Shown here: piece after piece, positions 42,833-53,130 of the stretch | How the letters are laid out: each line of letters begins with the position of its first letter | How positions within the stretch are numbered: the stretch's first letter is position 1 | From: Tuctoria greenei | Taxonomy: Eukaryota > Streptophyta > Magnoliopsida > Poales > Poaceae | DNA length: 64,000 nt | NCBI GenBank assembly: GCA_036927565.1 | Contig: JAYESD010000001.1 | Span: 112,573,110-112,637,109 of the forward strand | Reading direction: 5' to 3' | The notes under the pieces: generated by a model | The model's database searches: none | What the model was told of the DNA's origin: nothing | What the model saw: the letters and a program-made list of their open reading frames with translations, nothing else | Program-made: the position numbers and the translations under genes

Positions 42833-43900
42833 ATGAGAAATTTGCAAAAACTTCTAAAAGGTTGTCACATCTGTGGTCTTAAGGATGTGATTTTTGAAAA
42901 AGACAGGCCGTGCAGCGCTTGTCAAGCAGGAAAACAAGTCGGAGCACCGCATCCCGCCAAGAATGTGATGAATAGTGAAAGACCGCTGGAACTCCTCCAC
43001 ATGGATCTCTTTGGTCCAATTTCGTACATCAGCATCGGTGGTAACAAATACGGTTTAGTAATTGTTGATGATTTTTCAAGATTTACCTGGGTATTTTTCT
43101 TGTATGATAAATCAGAAACTCAGGGGATCCTCAAGAAGTTCTTAAAGAGAGCTCGGAACGAATTCTCATCAACCATAAAGAACATAAGAAGTGAGAATGG
43201 GACATAATTCAAGAACCTCCAAGTTGAAGAGTTTCTCGATGAAGAAGGGATAAAGCATGAGTTCTCGGCACCCTACTCCCCTCAACAAAATTGAGTGGCC
43301 GAAAGGAAGAACAGAACATTGATTGAAATGGCCAGAACTATGTTGGATGAATACAAGATGTCAGATCGATTTTGGGCAGAAGCGGTGAACACCGCTTGTC
43401 ATTCTACGAATCGGCTGTACCTACACCGACTACTAAAGAAAACCCCATATGAGCTCCTTACCGATAAAAAGCTTAATGTCTCTTATTTCAAAGTATTTGG
43501 TTGTAAATGTTTTATTCTGAACAAGAAACCGAGGGCCTCGATGTTCGCTTCGAAGTCCGATGAAGGTTTCTTGCTCGGTAATGAATCGAATGCCTACGCC
43601 TATCGTGTCTTCAACAAGGTGTCTGGCCTTGTTGAAGTAGCACGTGACGTAGTGTTCGATGAATCTAACGGCTCACAAGTGGAGCAAGTTGATAAGTGTG
43701 TGCTAGATAAAGAGGAAGCACCATATGAAGCACTGAAGAAAATGGGACTTGGTGATATCTTACCAGAAGAGCTAACATTCGACTCAAATGCACAAGATGA
43801 ACATCGACACGGAGGCAATGATCAAGGGGGAGCACTTTCACAAGATCAAGATGAGGAAAATCAGGAATATCAAGATAATCATGGGATCAATGATCGAGGG
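42833..43900 (+). pseudogene. int: copia C integrase
   Basis: CSACQAGKQVGAPHPAK and LLHMDLFGPISYISIGGN are the zinc and first-Asp region. The second catalytic position reads RSENGT, Glu instead of Asp, and is followed by a TAA (43,205). A further TGA sits before VAERKNRTLIEMARTML (43,295 on), which has the Glu. The C-terminal part has KTPYELLTDKKLNVSYFKVFGCK and AYRVFNKVSGLVEVARDVVFDESNG. The Asp-to-Glu change plus stops make it inactive. Confidence 0.9.
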
Positions 43901-45078
43901 GGAGACAATGAACATGAAGATAATGAAGAACAAGCAACTACACAAGTTCCACACCCAAGAGTACATCAGAGCGTGCAAAGAGACCATCCTGTCAATAATA
44001 TCATTGGAGATATTGCTAAGGGAGTAACTACTAGATCTCGAGTTGCAAATTTCTGTGAATACTATTCTTTTGTGTCTTTTCTAGAACCATACATGGTAGA
44101 AGAAGCCTTAAGGGATCCAGACTGGGTGATGGCGATGCAAGAGGAGTTGAACAACTTCAAGAGAAATGAAGTGTGGGAGCTGGTAGAGAGACCAAAGGCA
44201 GACATCGTTGGAACCAAATGGGTCTTTCGGAACAAGCAAGATAAACATGGAGTAGTAACAATAAATAAAGCGAGATAGGTGGCCAAAGGTTATTCTCAGG
44301 TCGAAAGTTTGGACATCGATGAAACTTTCGCTCCTGTAGCTAGACTTGAGTCCATTCGTATTTTATTGGCATATGCTACTCACCATAATTTTAAGCTGTA
44401 TCAAATGGACGTCAAAAGCGCTTTCTTAAACAGTCCAATCAAGGAGGAAGTTTATGTGGAGCAGCCACCAGGATTCGAAGACCAAGAGTATTCCAATCAT
44501 GTCTACAAACTGCGTAAGGCTCTCTATAGCTTCAAACAAGCTCCTTGAGCTTGGTACGAGTGCCTTAGAGATTTTCTGACTCAAATGGATTCAAAATTGG
44601 CAAAGCTGACTATACACTTTTCACTAAACATTGTGATGATCATTTATTCGTATGTCAAATTTATGTTGATGACATTATCTGTGGATCCACTAACAAATCT
44701 TTCTGTGAAGAATTTAGTGAAATTATGACATATATGTTCGAGATGTCAATAATGGGCGAATTGAAGTTCTTCTTGGGATTCCAAGTGAAGCAACTGAGAG
44801 AAGGTACATTTATAAGCCAAACCAAATATACACGGGACATTCTCAAGAAATTCAATATGGACAAAGCCAAGCCCATCAAGACACCCATGGCCATTAATGG
44901 ACATCTCGACCTCAATGAATACGGTTCAAATGTGGACCAGAAGGTATATCGGTCCATGATCGGTTTCTTACTTTATTTATGTGCATCTAGGCCAGATATT
45001 ATAATTAGTGGTTGCTTGTGTGCAATGTTTCAAGCCGCACCTAAAGAGTGTCACTTAATTGCTGTAAAAGAATCCTAA
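43901..45078 (+). pseudogene. RT: copia C reverse transcriptase
   Basis: MQEELNNFKRNEVWELVERP and GTKWVFRNKQDKHGVV lead to a TAG at 44,276. ETFAPVARLESIRILLAYA and YQMDVKSAFLNSPIKEEVYVEQ follow, with KALYSFKQAP then a TGA at 44,546. One base is missing near 44,585. YVDDIICGSTN (about 44,662) holds the catalytic pair. The domain ends with MSIMGELKFFLGFQVKQ and SMIGFLLYLCASRPDI. Three lesions. Confidence 0.9.
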
Positions 45079-45622
45079 GGTATCTTGTGCACACACCCAA
45101 CTTGGGCCTTTGGTATCCCAAAGGATCCAAGTTTAACTTGATAGGGTATTCCGACGCTGACTATGCAGGATGCAAAGTCGATAGAAAGAGCACGTCAGGG
45201 ACTTGTCAGTTTCTTGGTAGGTCCCTAGTTTCTTGGTCATCTAAAAAGCAAAACTCCATTGCTCTTTCCACAACGGAAGCAGAGTATGTTGCAGCCGGTA
45301 GTTGTTGCGCACAACTACTTTGGATGCGACAGACCGACAGACTCTTAGGGACTACGGCTACAATCTTAGTCATATCCCACTTCTATGTGATAATGAAAGT
45401 GCTATAAAAATTGCACACAAACCTGTAGAGCACTCAAGAACTAAGCACATACATATCTGTCATCATTTTCTTAGAGATCATTCATTAAAAGGTGACATTG
45501 CTATTTCACATGTTAGGACTGAAAAACAACTTGTAGATATTTTCACCAAACCATTAGATGAGAAAAGGTTTTGTGAGCTTAGAAATAAACTTAATATTCT
45601 TGACTCTCGAAATGTGGCTTGA
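45048..45622 (+). pseudogene. RNaseH: copia C RNase H and pol C-terminus
   Basis: GYSDADYAGCKVDRKSTSGTCQFLG holds the catalytic DADYAG block, and TTEAEYVAAGSCCAQLLWM the Glu. A frame change near 45,330 leads to LLCDNESAIKIAHKPVEHSRTKHI, RDHSLKGDIAI and KQLVDIFTKPLDEKRF, ending at 45,622. Confidence 0.9.
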
Positions 45623-45839
45623 AACGTTGCATACCTGGTTGAAACTTCAAACATCGCATTTTATTGTTAAAAACTGCTCCCCACCTCTTTTTCTTCTAAG
45701 AAAACTAATTTTAATGAAGAAATCTTGAAGTTTATGACCACTTTTCATTGTTGATTGCCTTCTGGTCATAAGTACCAAGATTATTTGTAAAACTTGTCCT
45801 TGAATCACTATTAAATATCTCTAAATTCTTAGGTTTTCC
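45623..45839 (+). other. AT-rich spacer between pol and internal promoter of C
   Basis: Non-coding on both strands; nothing recognised. Confidence 0.5.
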
Positions 45840-45965
45840 AGGGGCACCGGACTAGTCAGGTTTGCCACCGGACTAGTCCGGACAGTCTCTCTTTCCTATG
45901 TTTTCCAGGAGAACCGGACTAGCCCGTCCCCTGACCGGACTAGTCCGGTCGGCCGCGTATATAAG
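45840..45965 (+). promoter_or_regulatory. internal promoter of copia C: palindromes plus TATA
   Basis: Four CCGGACTAGTCCGG-type palindromes (45,847-45,950, two with one change) lie directly upstream of GCGTATATAAGCC (TATATAAG at 45,958). A CT-rich leader with AAACCCTAGCCCC follows, typical of plant 5' UTRs. The same motif set and order drive the LTR (palindromes, then TATA). It should transcribe the gene at 46,499 separately from the genomic RNA. Confidence 0.65.
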
Positions 45966-46172
45966 CCGCTGGCCGACCCAAATCAAAATTTCAAACCTCC
46001 CTCCACTTCGTGTTGAACCCTCACCTCTCCTCTTCCCTCCTAAACCCTAGCCCCCAAAGAGACCTTGAGCCCTCAAAATTGAAGCTTTCTTCGTGGGAAA
46101 TCCTCTACTCGACGAGTTGATCCTCCCCACCGGACAAATTCAAGCTTCTTCAACTCGAATCTTCAAATCTCG

Positions 46173-46493
46173 GTAAAATTCTCCCTCAAACTAAAATCTC
46201 AATTTTTCTCATTCTAGCTCGTTTCCTTTGATTCCAAGGTTGTACATTGGCTTCCTAGATGTATTCCTACCACCTTCATGTCATTTTGTATCCTTAGATA
46301 GAAATTTTGGAATTCAACGAAATGATTAGGGTTCTTGCCAGGCCGGACTAGTTTGGTGCCCAGAGACGGACAAGTTCGGTACCCCGGACAAGTCCGCACT
46401 CTGAACCCAGACAAGTCCGATCTCTGATGTCTGAACCCTAATGTGACCTTGATCCTTGGTTCATTCTTACCTAATCCATGAACTCCTTATTAG
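46173..46493 (+). other. likely 5'-UTR intron of the extra gene of copia C
   Basis: Donor ATCTCG|GTAAAA at 46,173; acceptor CCTTATTAG at 46,491-46,493, five bases before the ATG at 46,499; a CTAAT-type branch point is just upstream. The intron carries four more degenerate palindromes (46,340-46,425). Splicing is inferred from sites only. Confidence 0.5.
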
Positions 46494-46498
46494 GCACG

Positions 46499-47989
46499 AT
46501 GTCTTCAAGCTCAGATGACAGTTCTTTCCACGCTGATGAAGAAGTTGAACGTGAGAAGGCTAGGAGAGCCAAGGAGAGGAACATGAAGAAGAGACATGAT
46601 GTCAATGTGCACTCTCCACCCTCCGACGACAATTTGTCCAAGAAGAGGAAGGTGGTTGTTAAGAAGGCCCAAGGAAAAGCTGGCGAGAGCTCCTCAGGGC
46701 CAAAGAGGACTCTCAACAAAGGGAAGGGGCTTGCTAGCGGACCCATTGGGCCCCTGAAGATGAAAAACCCAAGTCACCACAACAGGCAGCATTCCAGTGA
46801 AGATTTCACCAGGAAAGGGGGTGAGCTTGCCGATAGCTTCAGGAAGATTAATGTGTATAATCAACCTCGGCAATGCTCTGACCCAAGATTTTGGAGCAAC
46901 TTCCATGCCGACTACTACGAGCATCTGTACATGAAGATGAAGAATCCCGTTGTGAAGAGTCAATGGGTGAACATTGGGTACATGCAGTCGAAGAAATATC
47001 CTGCCTTCCATGAAGTGGTTGAGGCCCTGGAGAGGCACGGACTGAAGGAACTGTTTTCTTTTGAGAATGACTGGAATAATGAGATCATCACCCAATTCTA
47101 CTCTACGCTCTACTTTGCTTGGGGTAATAGAGACAGTCTTACTTGGATGACCCATGGTTCCAAGTATAGTGTCACTTATGATGAGTTTGCAAGGATTCTT
47201 CATCTTGAACATACTGTGGATCATGATCTTGTCATCCACAATTTGCAACCCTTGGAGAAGGATGAGCTCAAGTTCCTCTATGACACAAGAATGCCGTATG
47301 TGCCTCCCAACAGCAAATATCTAAAGCCCTTCTCTGTGGTCCTCAACAGAATCTTGAGGAAGACAATAGCCCCGAAAGATGGAGATGCGGAGACTATACA
47401 AGGAACTTTGAGGACCATAATGAAGGTCATTAGTGGAAGAAGACCATTCAATGTCTTTGAGTACATCTACAATGACATTGTAAACATCTCAATCACTCCC
47501 AATAGATCTTGCGGGTATGCCCCGTACATCATGTTCATGATTGAGAAAGTGACGAGACTTGAGTTTGTCAAGTATGTCGCTCATACGGGGTTGAAGCCGC
47601 AAAAGCCCACCGAGTACACTCTACCCTCAGCTCCTAATGCACCTTCCTCCCCTGAAGATGAGAGGAGGACTAAACAAACTCGGGATGTGAATGCCACAAG
47701 ATCTACAGCTGCTCCTCCTGGCTCTACACCTGTCCATGAATCCTCCGGTGGTGTTCTCAAAATGCTCACCTCTATCTTTGCCTGCTGCCGCAAGATTGAT
47801 GTCAGGCAGAAGAAACACCAACAATATGTCAATGCCAATATCAAAGCTATCTGTGAGAAGCTGGAGATTGAGCCGGTTGGATCCCCGCCCGACTTCGAGG
47901 ACTCCGAGGAAGATAATGCTCCGGCGAATGATGATGGTGGTGAAGACGACGACCGGACTGAAACTGAAGAAGAGAGCGGCGATGAGTGA
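46499..47989 (+). CDS. intact extra protein of copia C (plant transposon-protein type), not Env-like
   Basis: 497 codons from the ATG at 46,499 (an in-frame ATG at 46,478 would add seven residues but falls in the likely intron). The N-terminus is Ser/Asp-rich, then basic with a nuclear-signal-like KKRKVVVKK. A central globular part (about residues 120-370: FWSNFHADYYEHLYMK, WNNEIITQFYSTLYFAWG, SLTWMTHGSKYSVTYDEFA) resembles the 'putative plant transposon protein' domain of many grass elements. A proline/Thr spacer, a short helix and an acidic tail (GEDDDRTETEEESGDE) end it. There is no signal peptide or membrane segment, so it is not an envelope glycoprotein despite its 'env' position. It is the only full-length intact frame in the element. 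Function unknown. Confidence 0.85.
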   Translation: MSSSSDDSSFHADEEVEREKARRAKERNMKKRHDVNVHSPPSDDNLSKKRKVVVKKAQGKAGESSSGPKRTLNKGKGLASGPIGPLKMKNPSHHNRQHSSEDFTRKGGELADSFRKINVYNQPRQCSDPRFWSNFHADYYEHLYMKMKNPVVKSQWVNIGYMQSKKYPAFHEVVEALERHGLKELFSFENDWNNEIITQFYSTLYFAWGNRDSLTWMTHGSKYSVTYDEFARILHLEHTVDHDLVIHNLQPLEKDELKFLYDTRMPYVPPNSKYLKPFSVVLNRILRKTIAPKDGDAETIQGTLRTIMKVISGRRPFNVFEYIYNDIVNISITPNRSCGYAPYIMFMIEKVTRLEFVKYVAHTGLKPQKPTEYTLPSAPNAPSSPEDERRTKQTRDVNATRSTAAPPGSTPVHESSGGVLKMLTSIFACCRKIDVRQKKHQQYVNANIKAICEKLEIEPVGSPPDFEDSEEDNAPANDDGGEDDDRTETEEESGDE

Positions 47990-48370
47990 TTCCTCTCAAT
48001 TTTTTCCTTTATGGTGCCTTGATGCCAAAGGGGGAGAGATTGAGACTAATAGTTTGAGACTATCTCTAGTTGTAGTCCTTATGCTTTTGTGATCGAGGAC
48101 ATGTACTTATTTTTAAAACCTTGTAATGCACTATTTCTTTTCTTATGTGTGATGTTTATTGTTGCTTGAATGATCATCTTTATGCTCATTGTTGATTATC
48201 TTTATTTCATCACACTTTGTTGATCACACACCTGTTAGGCACCCCACCATAAGGTGTGTGCATATGTGAGAAGCTTTTTTGTGGATTTATCGTTATTCTC
48301 ATATGTGCACACCTTATGAAAATTAAAATTTTACTCTCATTTGTCATATCTCAAACGGTTGTCATCAATC
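47990..48370 (+). other. 3' non-coding region of copia C extra gene
   Basis: T-rich sequence between the stop and the purine tract. GCACCCCACCATAAGGTGTGTGC-like and later CATATGTGCACACCTTATG form inverted repeats near 48,240-48,315. No coding capacity is seen. Confidence 0.5.
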
Positions 48371-48387
48371 ACCAAAAAGAGAGAGAT
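48371..48387 (+). promoter_or_regulatory. polypurine tract of copia C
   Basis: ACCAAAAAGAGAGAGAT lies immediately before the 3' LTR start. Confidence 0.85.
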
Positions 48388-49881
48388 TGTAAGTGCATCT
48401 AGGATATCCCTTGTGGGTTTTGGCTAATTGGTGACAAACATATGAGATCCTAATGATTCTATTGAGATAATTGCAGGACAAACAAGTGAAACAGCTCGGT
48501 GCACACAAAAAGGTGAAAATGGAGTGGTGTCCAAAGAGGGATACTTTGATGGAGCTTGGAAGATCAAATTAGATTTTAAATGTATAGGGAGTATATGAAA
48601 GACACACTCCAAGAGCTCACAACTTTGTGCTGGGGTAAGGGTTTAAGATTAATCTAACTTTCACAATGCACCGGACTAGTCTGATCGTGGACCGGACTAG
48701 TCCATTTCACTTTCTAGAATCTATCATATTGGGAGACCGGACTAGTCCGTGTGTCCACCGGACTAGTCCGTTGAACTTTCTGGAGTCTCTCATATTGGGA
48801 GACTGGACTAGTCCGTGTGTCCATCGGACTAGTCCGTTGAACTTTCTGGAGTCTGTCATATTGGGAGACCGGACTAGTCCGTGTGTCCACTAGACTAGTC
48901 TGTTGAACTTTCTATAGTCTCCCATCCGTGGAGATCGGACTAGTCCGTTGAACTTTCTGAAGTCCACCTTCACACAGAACCGGACTAGTCCGAGCTTGGA
49001 CCGGACTAGTCCGGCAGACTTTCTAGACTTCAAAGTACACTGTGACCAGACAAGTCGGGACTTGCATCGGACTAGTCCGGTGTTAGGGCTTTTCAACGGT
49101 AACTTTTTGAGAACCATATAAATAGAGAATCCACGGTCTTCCAAACAACACACACGTCGAATATTGCTGCAAACACAAACCTTAGTGCCGCTACTTTGTC
49201 TCAAGAGTCTAAAACAAATCTCCCTACACATCTAAGATGCAAAAAGAAGTCATATCATTAGAACCCTTGGATTCGAGATTGGGAGATCGTCGTTCCTTCG
49301 TTGCGAGCTCTTGGGGTTTGATCTTTCTACACTTTTACTCTTCATTGTAATACTTTCAAGTGTATTTGATCGCCTCTTCGTTGTAATTCTCATGCGAACT
49401 CTCAACTTGTGAGGTTGCCCCACAAACTTGGTGATTAACCTTGATAGTGGAATCAAGTCGGCCTTCGTGGTGACTTGAAGAGGGAAAGGATTGGAGACCT
49501 GACTCTGTGTGAGCTTCCTCAATGAGGACGTAGATCTCATGGTCAGATCGAACCTATGTAAAAATTCGTTTGTCTCTTGTGCCTCATTTACTTTACTTTT
49601 CGTTCACTAGATCACTTGATTACTAAACATCAATTCAGTTGCTTATAAGTTTTTACGTGCAGTCATACAATAATCTTAAATCAAAGAATTTGTTGTGCTC
49701 CTTTCCGCTGCTAGAAGAATCTAGTTTCCCAAATAACACTTAATCAACTCACAAGTTTCAGCACACCGGACTAGTCCGTCCACATAACCGGACTAGTCCG
49801 GTCCATCCAAGTTTTTGACGAATTTATTAAGTGTGCAGGAAATTCAAAAGGCCTATTCACCCCCCATCTAGGCCACATTCA
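48388..49881 (+). mobile_element. 3' LTR of copia C
   Basis: 1,494 bp, near-identical to the 5' LTR. The palindrome array is at about 48,670-49,080. It has an extra palindrome pair at 48,670-48,710 and lacks the back-to-back pair of the 5' LTR. Ends GGCCACATTCA, followed by the target repeat CTTGA. Confidence 0.95.
48670..49082. repeat. CCGGACTAGTCCG palindrome array, 3' LTR of C
   Basis: About thirteen palindromes in 66-bp units parallel to 38,845-39,245. Two terminal copies at 49,765-49,803 repeat the 5' LTR pattern. Confidence 0.9.
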
Positions 49882-50313
49882 CTTGACAAGAGAAGCAATA
49901 TCAAGAGCATTAATTTCCTCAATAAGCACATTCAAGCGAGAAAATATTTCATTGACATTTCCATGAGGTAGCATTTTCAACTCATCATATTTGTCCTTAA
50001 GCATATGATATTTTAGTTCTTTAACACGAGAAGAACCCTTATGAATTTGAATCAAGCAAGCCCAAATTTCACAAACTTTTTCTTTGCTAGCAATCCTAGC
50101 AAACACATCTTGACTAATGCATTCATAAATAGCATTTCAAGCTTTTGCATCCCACTTGACTTGATCACCTATATAGTTGTGCTCACCAAACCCCGCATGG
50201 GTTGCTTCCCATACCTCGGGAGCAATAGCCTCTAGATAAACACACATGCATGCTTTCCAATAGGTAAAGTTCTTGCCCTCGAAGATGGGAACCGAACCCC
50301 CAATCTTGGCCAT
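49882..50313 (-). pseudogene. gag: copia B gag, N-terminal part
   Basis: The ATG at 50,313 (minus) opens MAKIGGSVPIFEGKNFTYW, a standard copia gag start just after the PBS. A TGA at 50,137-50,139 breaks it, and the frame goes on with VCEIWACLIQIHKGSSRVKELKY, LKMLPHGNVNEIFSRLN and IASLVK, where copia C is inserted. The same frame resumes at 38,561. Confidence 0.85.
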
Positions 50314-50360
50314 TTTAGCTCTCTAGCGGTGAAGCTAGAATGATCCAATGAGCAACCAAG

Positions 50361-50373
50361 CTCTGATACCAAT
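50361..50373 (-). promoter_or_regulatory. primer-binding site of copia B (initiator tRNA-Met)
   Basis: On the minus strand ATTGGTATCAGAG directly follows the LTR terminal CA. Confidence 0.9.
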
Positions 50374-51832
50374 TGTAAGGATCGAATGCCCAGGGGGGTG
50401 AATTGGACTTCTTTTCAAAAATTAAAGCAATAAAAACTTAACTACTAAAAGCCCAATTTCCTATGAAAACAACCTATACATTCAAGTGAATAGTAATTTT
50501 GCGGTATATGAAATGCATAAGTGTAAAGGGAAAGAAAGAGTGTGCAAACTCCCGAAGAGATACGAAGACACGGAGATTTATCCCGTGGTTTGGCAAGATC
50601 GTCAATACCTTCTTACATCCATGTTGTGGCACCCACCAAAGGGTATAGTCACTCCCAAGTCACCGAGACCACAGATCTTCACTAAAAGTCTTTGTTCGCC
50701 AACCCGACAAGGTGCAGCTCAAGCCTTGTACAAGTTTGATCCTCCGGGCTTCCACAACCGTCTTGGCAAGCTCCGGAAGACTCTCTCCAATCACCGATTG
50801 TTACACTGTGAGTGGAATAACCAAGAGACACTCCCTTACAGCTCTCACTACCCTAGAGACTCCAATCACTAAGAACGGAAGCACACAAGCATCATCTCTA
50901 GCAAGTTCTAGCCTATCTCTTGGTGTACAAGTGGTGTAAATGATGTGAAAGTGGTAGCTCAACGTCTTGAATGTTTGTTAATGTGTATAGTAGCTTTGGG
51001 GATCAAGACTTATCAAAGTGACTGGTTGAAGGGGTATAAATAGTCAGCTTTCACGAGATAGCTGTTGGAAAAGTAGGCTGACATCACTATTCTGCAAACA
51101 TCGGATGATCCGATGTTCTCCCTTCAGTTGTCATCGGTCGAATCCAAATTAGCTGATGTCACTGTGTCAGATATGACTGTTGATCGACCGATGTAACACT
51201 TGTCTCATCATCGGATGATCCGGTGACACTTCATCCAGAATGGTCCAGAAATAATGCTTAATGGAGTGATTGACCGATGTGTTATAGTTGTACATCGGAT
51301 GGTCCGGTGTTACACTTGGTCCAGGGTAATTGCTTACTAGAATGATCGACCGACGTAACACTTTTCATCATCGGATGATCCGGTGTATACTTCAGACAGA
51401 GGTCTTCTTCTACTCAGAACCAACTCGACCGATGTAGTGTTTTTTGGAAACAGCGGTTGATCCGGTGAGTTGATTTTGTCTACTTTGAGTTGTTCTAAGT
51501 GATTCTTTTGGAATTTGTTCGAGTGACCTCTTAGACATTGGTTTGAAATGTTCTTCTGATGATTACCAAGTCTTGGGTGTTGTCAATTTTGATGGAATAA
51601 CTTTAACATATGAGATTTTTCTTTTAGTCTTCATAAAGAAACGATTGACCTTTTAAAATAATTTGTTAAGGGGTCTCCAATTGTATCCAATGAGCAGTAG
51701 ATGCTATGCATATAGAGTCCATTAAGTGTGATGAGTGATACGAGAGACCTTAAATCCACAAACTCATTAGTAATATCCAACGATTGTCATTAATCACCAA
51801 AATCATACCTCATGGAGGCCTAGATGCTTTCA
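50374..51832 (-). mobile_element. 5' LTR of copia B
   Basis: 1,459 bp; on the minus strand it runs TGAAAGCATCTAGGCC to CGATCCTTACA. A TATA-like TATTTATA lies at 51,035-51,042 (minus) with palindromes upstream of it (51,090-51,475). The U5 end carries TGAATTGG-type sequence common in this group. The partner LTR is lost. Confidence 0.85.
51090..51475. repeat. CATCGGATGATCCGATG palindrome array in LTR B
   Basis: ATCGGATGATCCGRTG occurs near 51,100, 51,210, 51,293 (ATCGGATGGTCCGGTG) and 51,370, alternating with ATCGACCGATGTAAC-type half sites near 51,180, 51,270, 51,345 and 51,425. The core CGGAT-G-ATCCG is an inverted repeat with a one-base centre. The order in each unit is fixed, giving a period of about 80 bp. 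Confidence 0.8.
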
Positions 51833-52000
51833 GCCACTGTCGACAGCGTCCGTCGCAAATAAGCTTATTTATGACAAAACTTTAGTGAGATTGAAAACCA
51901 GCGCAAATAAGGAAAACCGTTGCAAATAAATTATTTGCGACGATTTTTTACTTAATTGCGACGGCTATGGCCGTCGCCAATCAATGAGATTGCTGTAGTG
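51833..52000. mobile_element. CACTA-like terminal fragment
   Basis: Repeated TTGCGACGG/CCGTCGCAA subterminal motifs (51,850-51,980) end with GATTGCTGTAGTG, the reverse of a CACTACAGC terminus. Its left part is cut by the LTR of copia B. Confidence 0.55.
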
Positions 52001-53130
52001 ACTGCTTGCATCAGTTAAATAAATGTACACCAAAAACAATCCAAAGAGGAAAGCATCAAGTGGTTTCTTCTCAGGTAACTTTACTGAAGTAGCAAATTGT
52101 CTCTCTGTGCAGCCAACTAATTATCACCAACAGGAATACTTTGAATCTCTGTTCAAGATTGAGAGAATAGATATTTCTAAAATAAGAACACATGTTGTAA
52201 TATATTTATTTTTTGCGATTGATATTGCAAAATGAATACTTGAATTTCAGGCTAACACACATGATTATTATTGATTAGTTTGGTCTGCATACACGATAGA
52301 TCAGGATTTAGACAACTAACAAAATTGGTCAATACCCCCCCCCCCCCCCCCTTCATAATCTTTCAGACTATCCCACAAAATTGAACATTGTAATCAACCA
52401 TACTATAAACCAGCTGTCAGAACTTACTATTTTTTTCATACTATCTGAAGTACTAGGTACATGCTAGTGGAGGATGCTAAAGTCACGCGGAGGCTTGCAG
52501 GCTCGTTCTTGACGGATCTATGACGAATAGGAAAGGAGTCAACACATGAGAAACTCTAGTCGATGTTAGAGTGGAAGAACCCTAGCCATCGGAAGAACCC
52601 TCAAAATTTCTTTTCCCATGTCCTTCAGATGATTAATGACCATGGATTCAGAAGCTACACAAACAATGTAACAAAAGTATAACCAAACACAGTTCTAATT
52701 AGTCACAGCTAGCACCGATTTGTTTTTTTGTTCAACATCCTCTAATTGAATGAAATGAGTGACCAAAATCAGGTGACAAAGTGGCAGGCCAGGTACTCAA
52801 CAAAAAATTCAATTAGTTTAAACAAAGAGAATAGTACAAACTAATAAACATACTACCAGAAACAGGAGATGTTTCATGTTAACTCAAAAATGTCATACAG
52901 TACCGACTACCAAGTTATTGACTACTAACCTTATCAAGTGATTTTTCAAACTGCAGGTTGACACTTTAAGCAAGCACACGCATAACAGGAACCCTAGCCG
53001 AAGTGAGAGTGTAAGTTGGAAGGGCACCGTCCGTCGAAGTAGGCGCAGGATTCATCGTCGGGAGAGGAGTCACCGCATCCGGAGCAGAGTAGTCGAGTTG
53101 TCACCATCCGGGATGAGTCGGCACTCTGTC
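52001..53130. other. unassigned region with a C homopolymer
   Basis: Mostly low-copy-looking AT-rich DNA with a 16-base C run near 52,337. 52,023-52,235 is open for 70 codons on the plus strand (KRKASSGFFSGN, PTNYHQQEYFESLFKIERIDISK) and has exon-like composition, with CTCTCTGTGCAG as a possible acceptor at about 52,118. I do not recognise it. It could be an exon remnant of a host gene. Confidence 0.25.

Larger units (their letters stand above)
38562..49881 (+). mobile_element. copia C, complete SIRE/Maximus-like element with extra ORF
   Basis: 11,320 bp with two LTRs (38,562-40,045 and 48,388-49,881), PBS, gag, protease, integrase, RT, RNase H, a separate downstream gene (46,499-47,989) and a purine tract, in copia order. 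It is inserted in the gag of copia B in the opposite orientation with a 4/5 target duplication. The LTRs are very similar but differ in palindrome copy number. Gag-pol has stops and frameshifts; the extra gene is intact. It is the youngest clear insertion in the window. Confidence 0.93.
34587..51832 (-). mobile_element. copia B (SIRE/Maximus-like), minus strand, split by copia C
   Basis: On the minus strand the parts are: LTR (50,374-51,832), primer site, gag N-part, an 11.3-kb insertion of copia C, gag C-part, protease, integrase, and RT up to 34,587. The reading frame of gag continues across the insertion. The 3' part of RT, RNase H and the left LTR are missing, replaced by a Tat fragment. 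The LTR start (TGAAAGCATCTAGGCC on the minus strand) and gag type suggest the SIRE/Maximus group. Confidence 0.88.

Noticed and set aside
46478..47989. Envelope glycoprotein of a plant retrovirus-like element
   Set aside because: Position fits the usual 'env-like' slot, but there is no signal peptide, transmembrane segment or glycoprotein-like cysteine pattern. A nuclear-type protein fits better.
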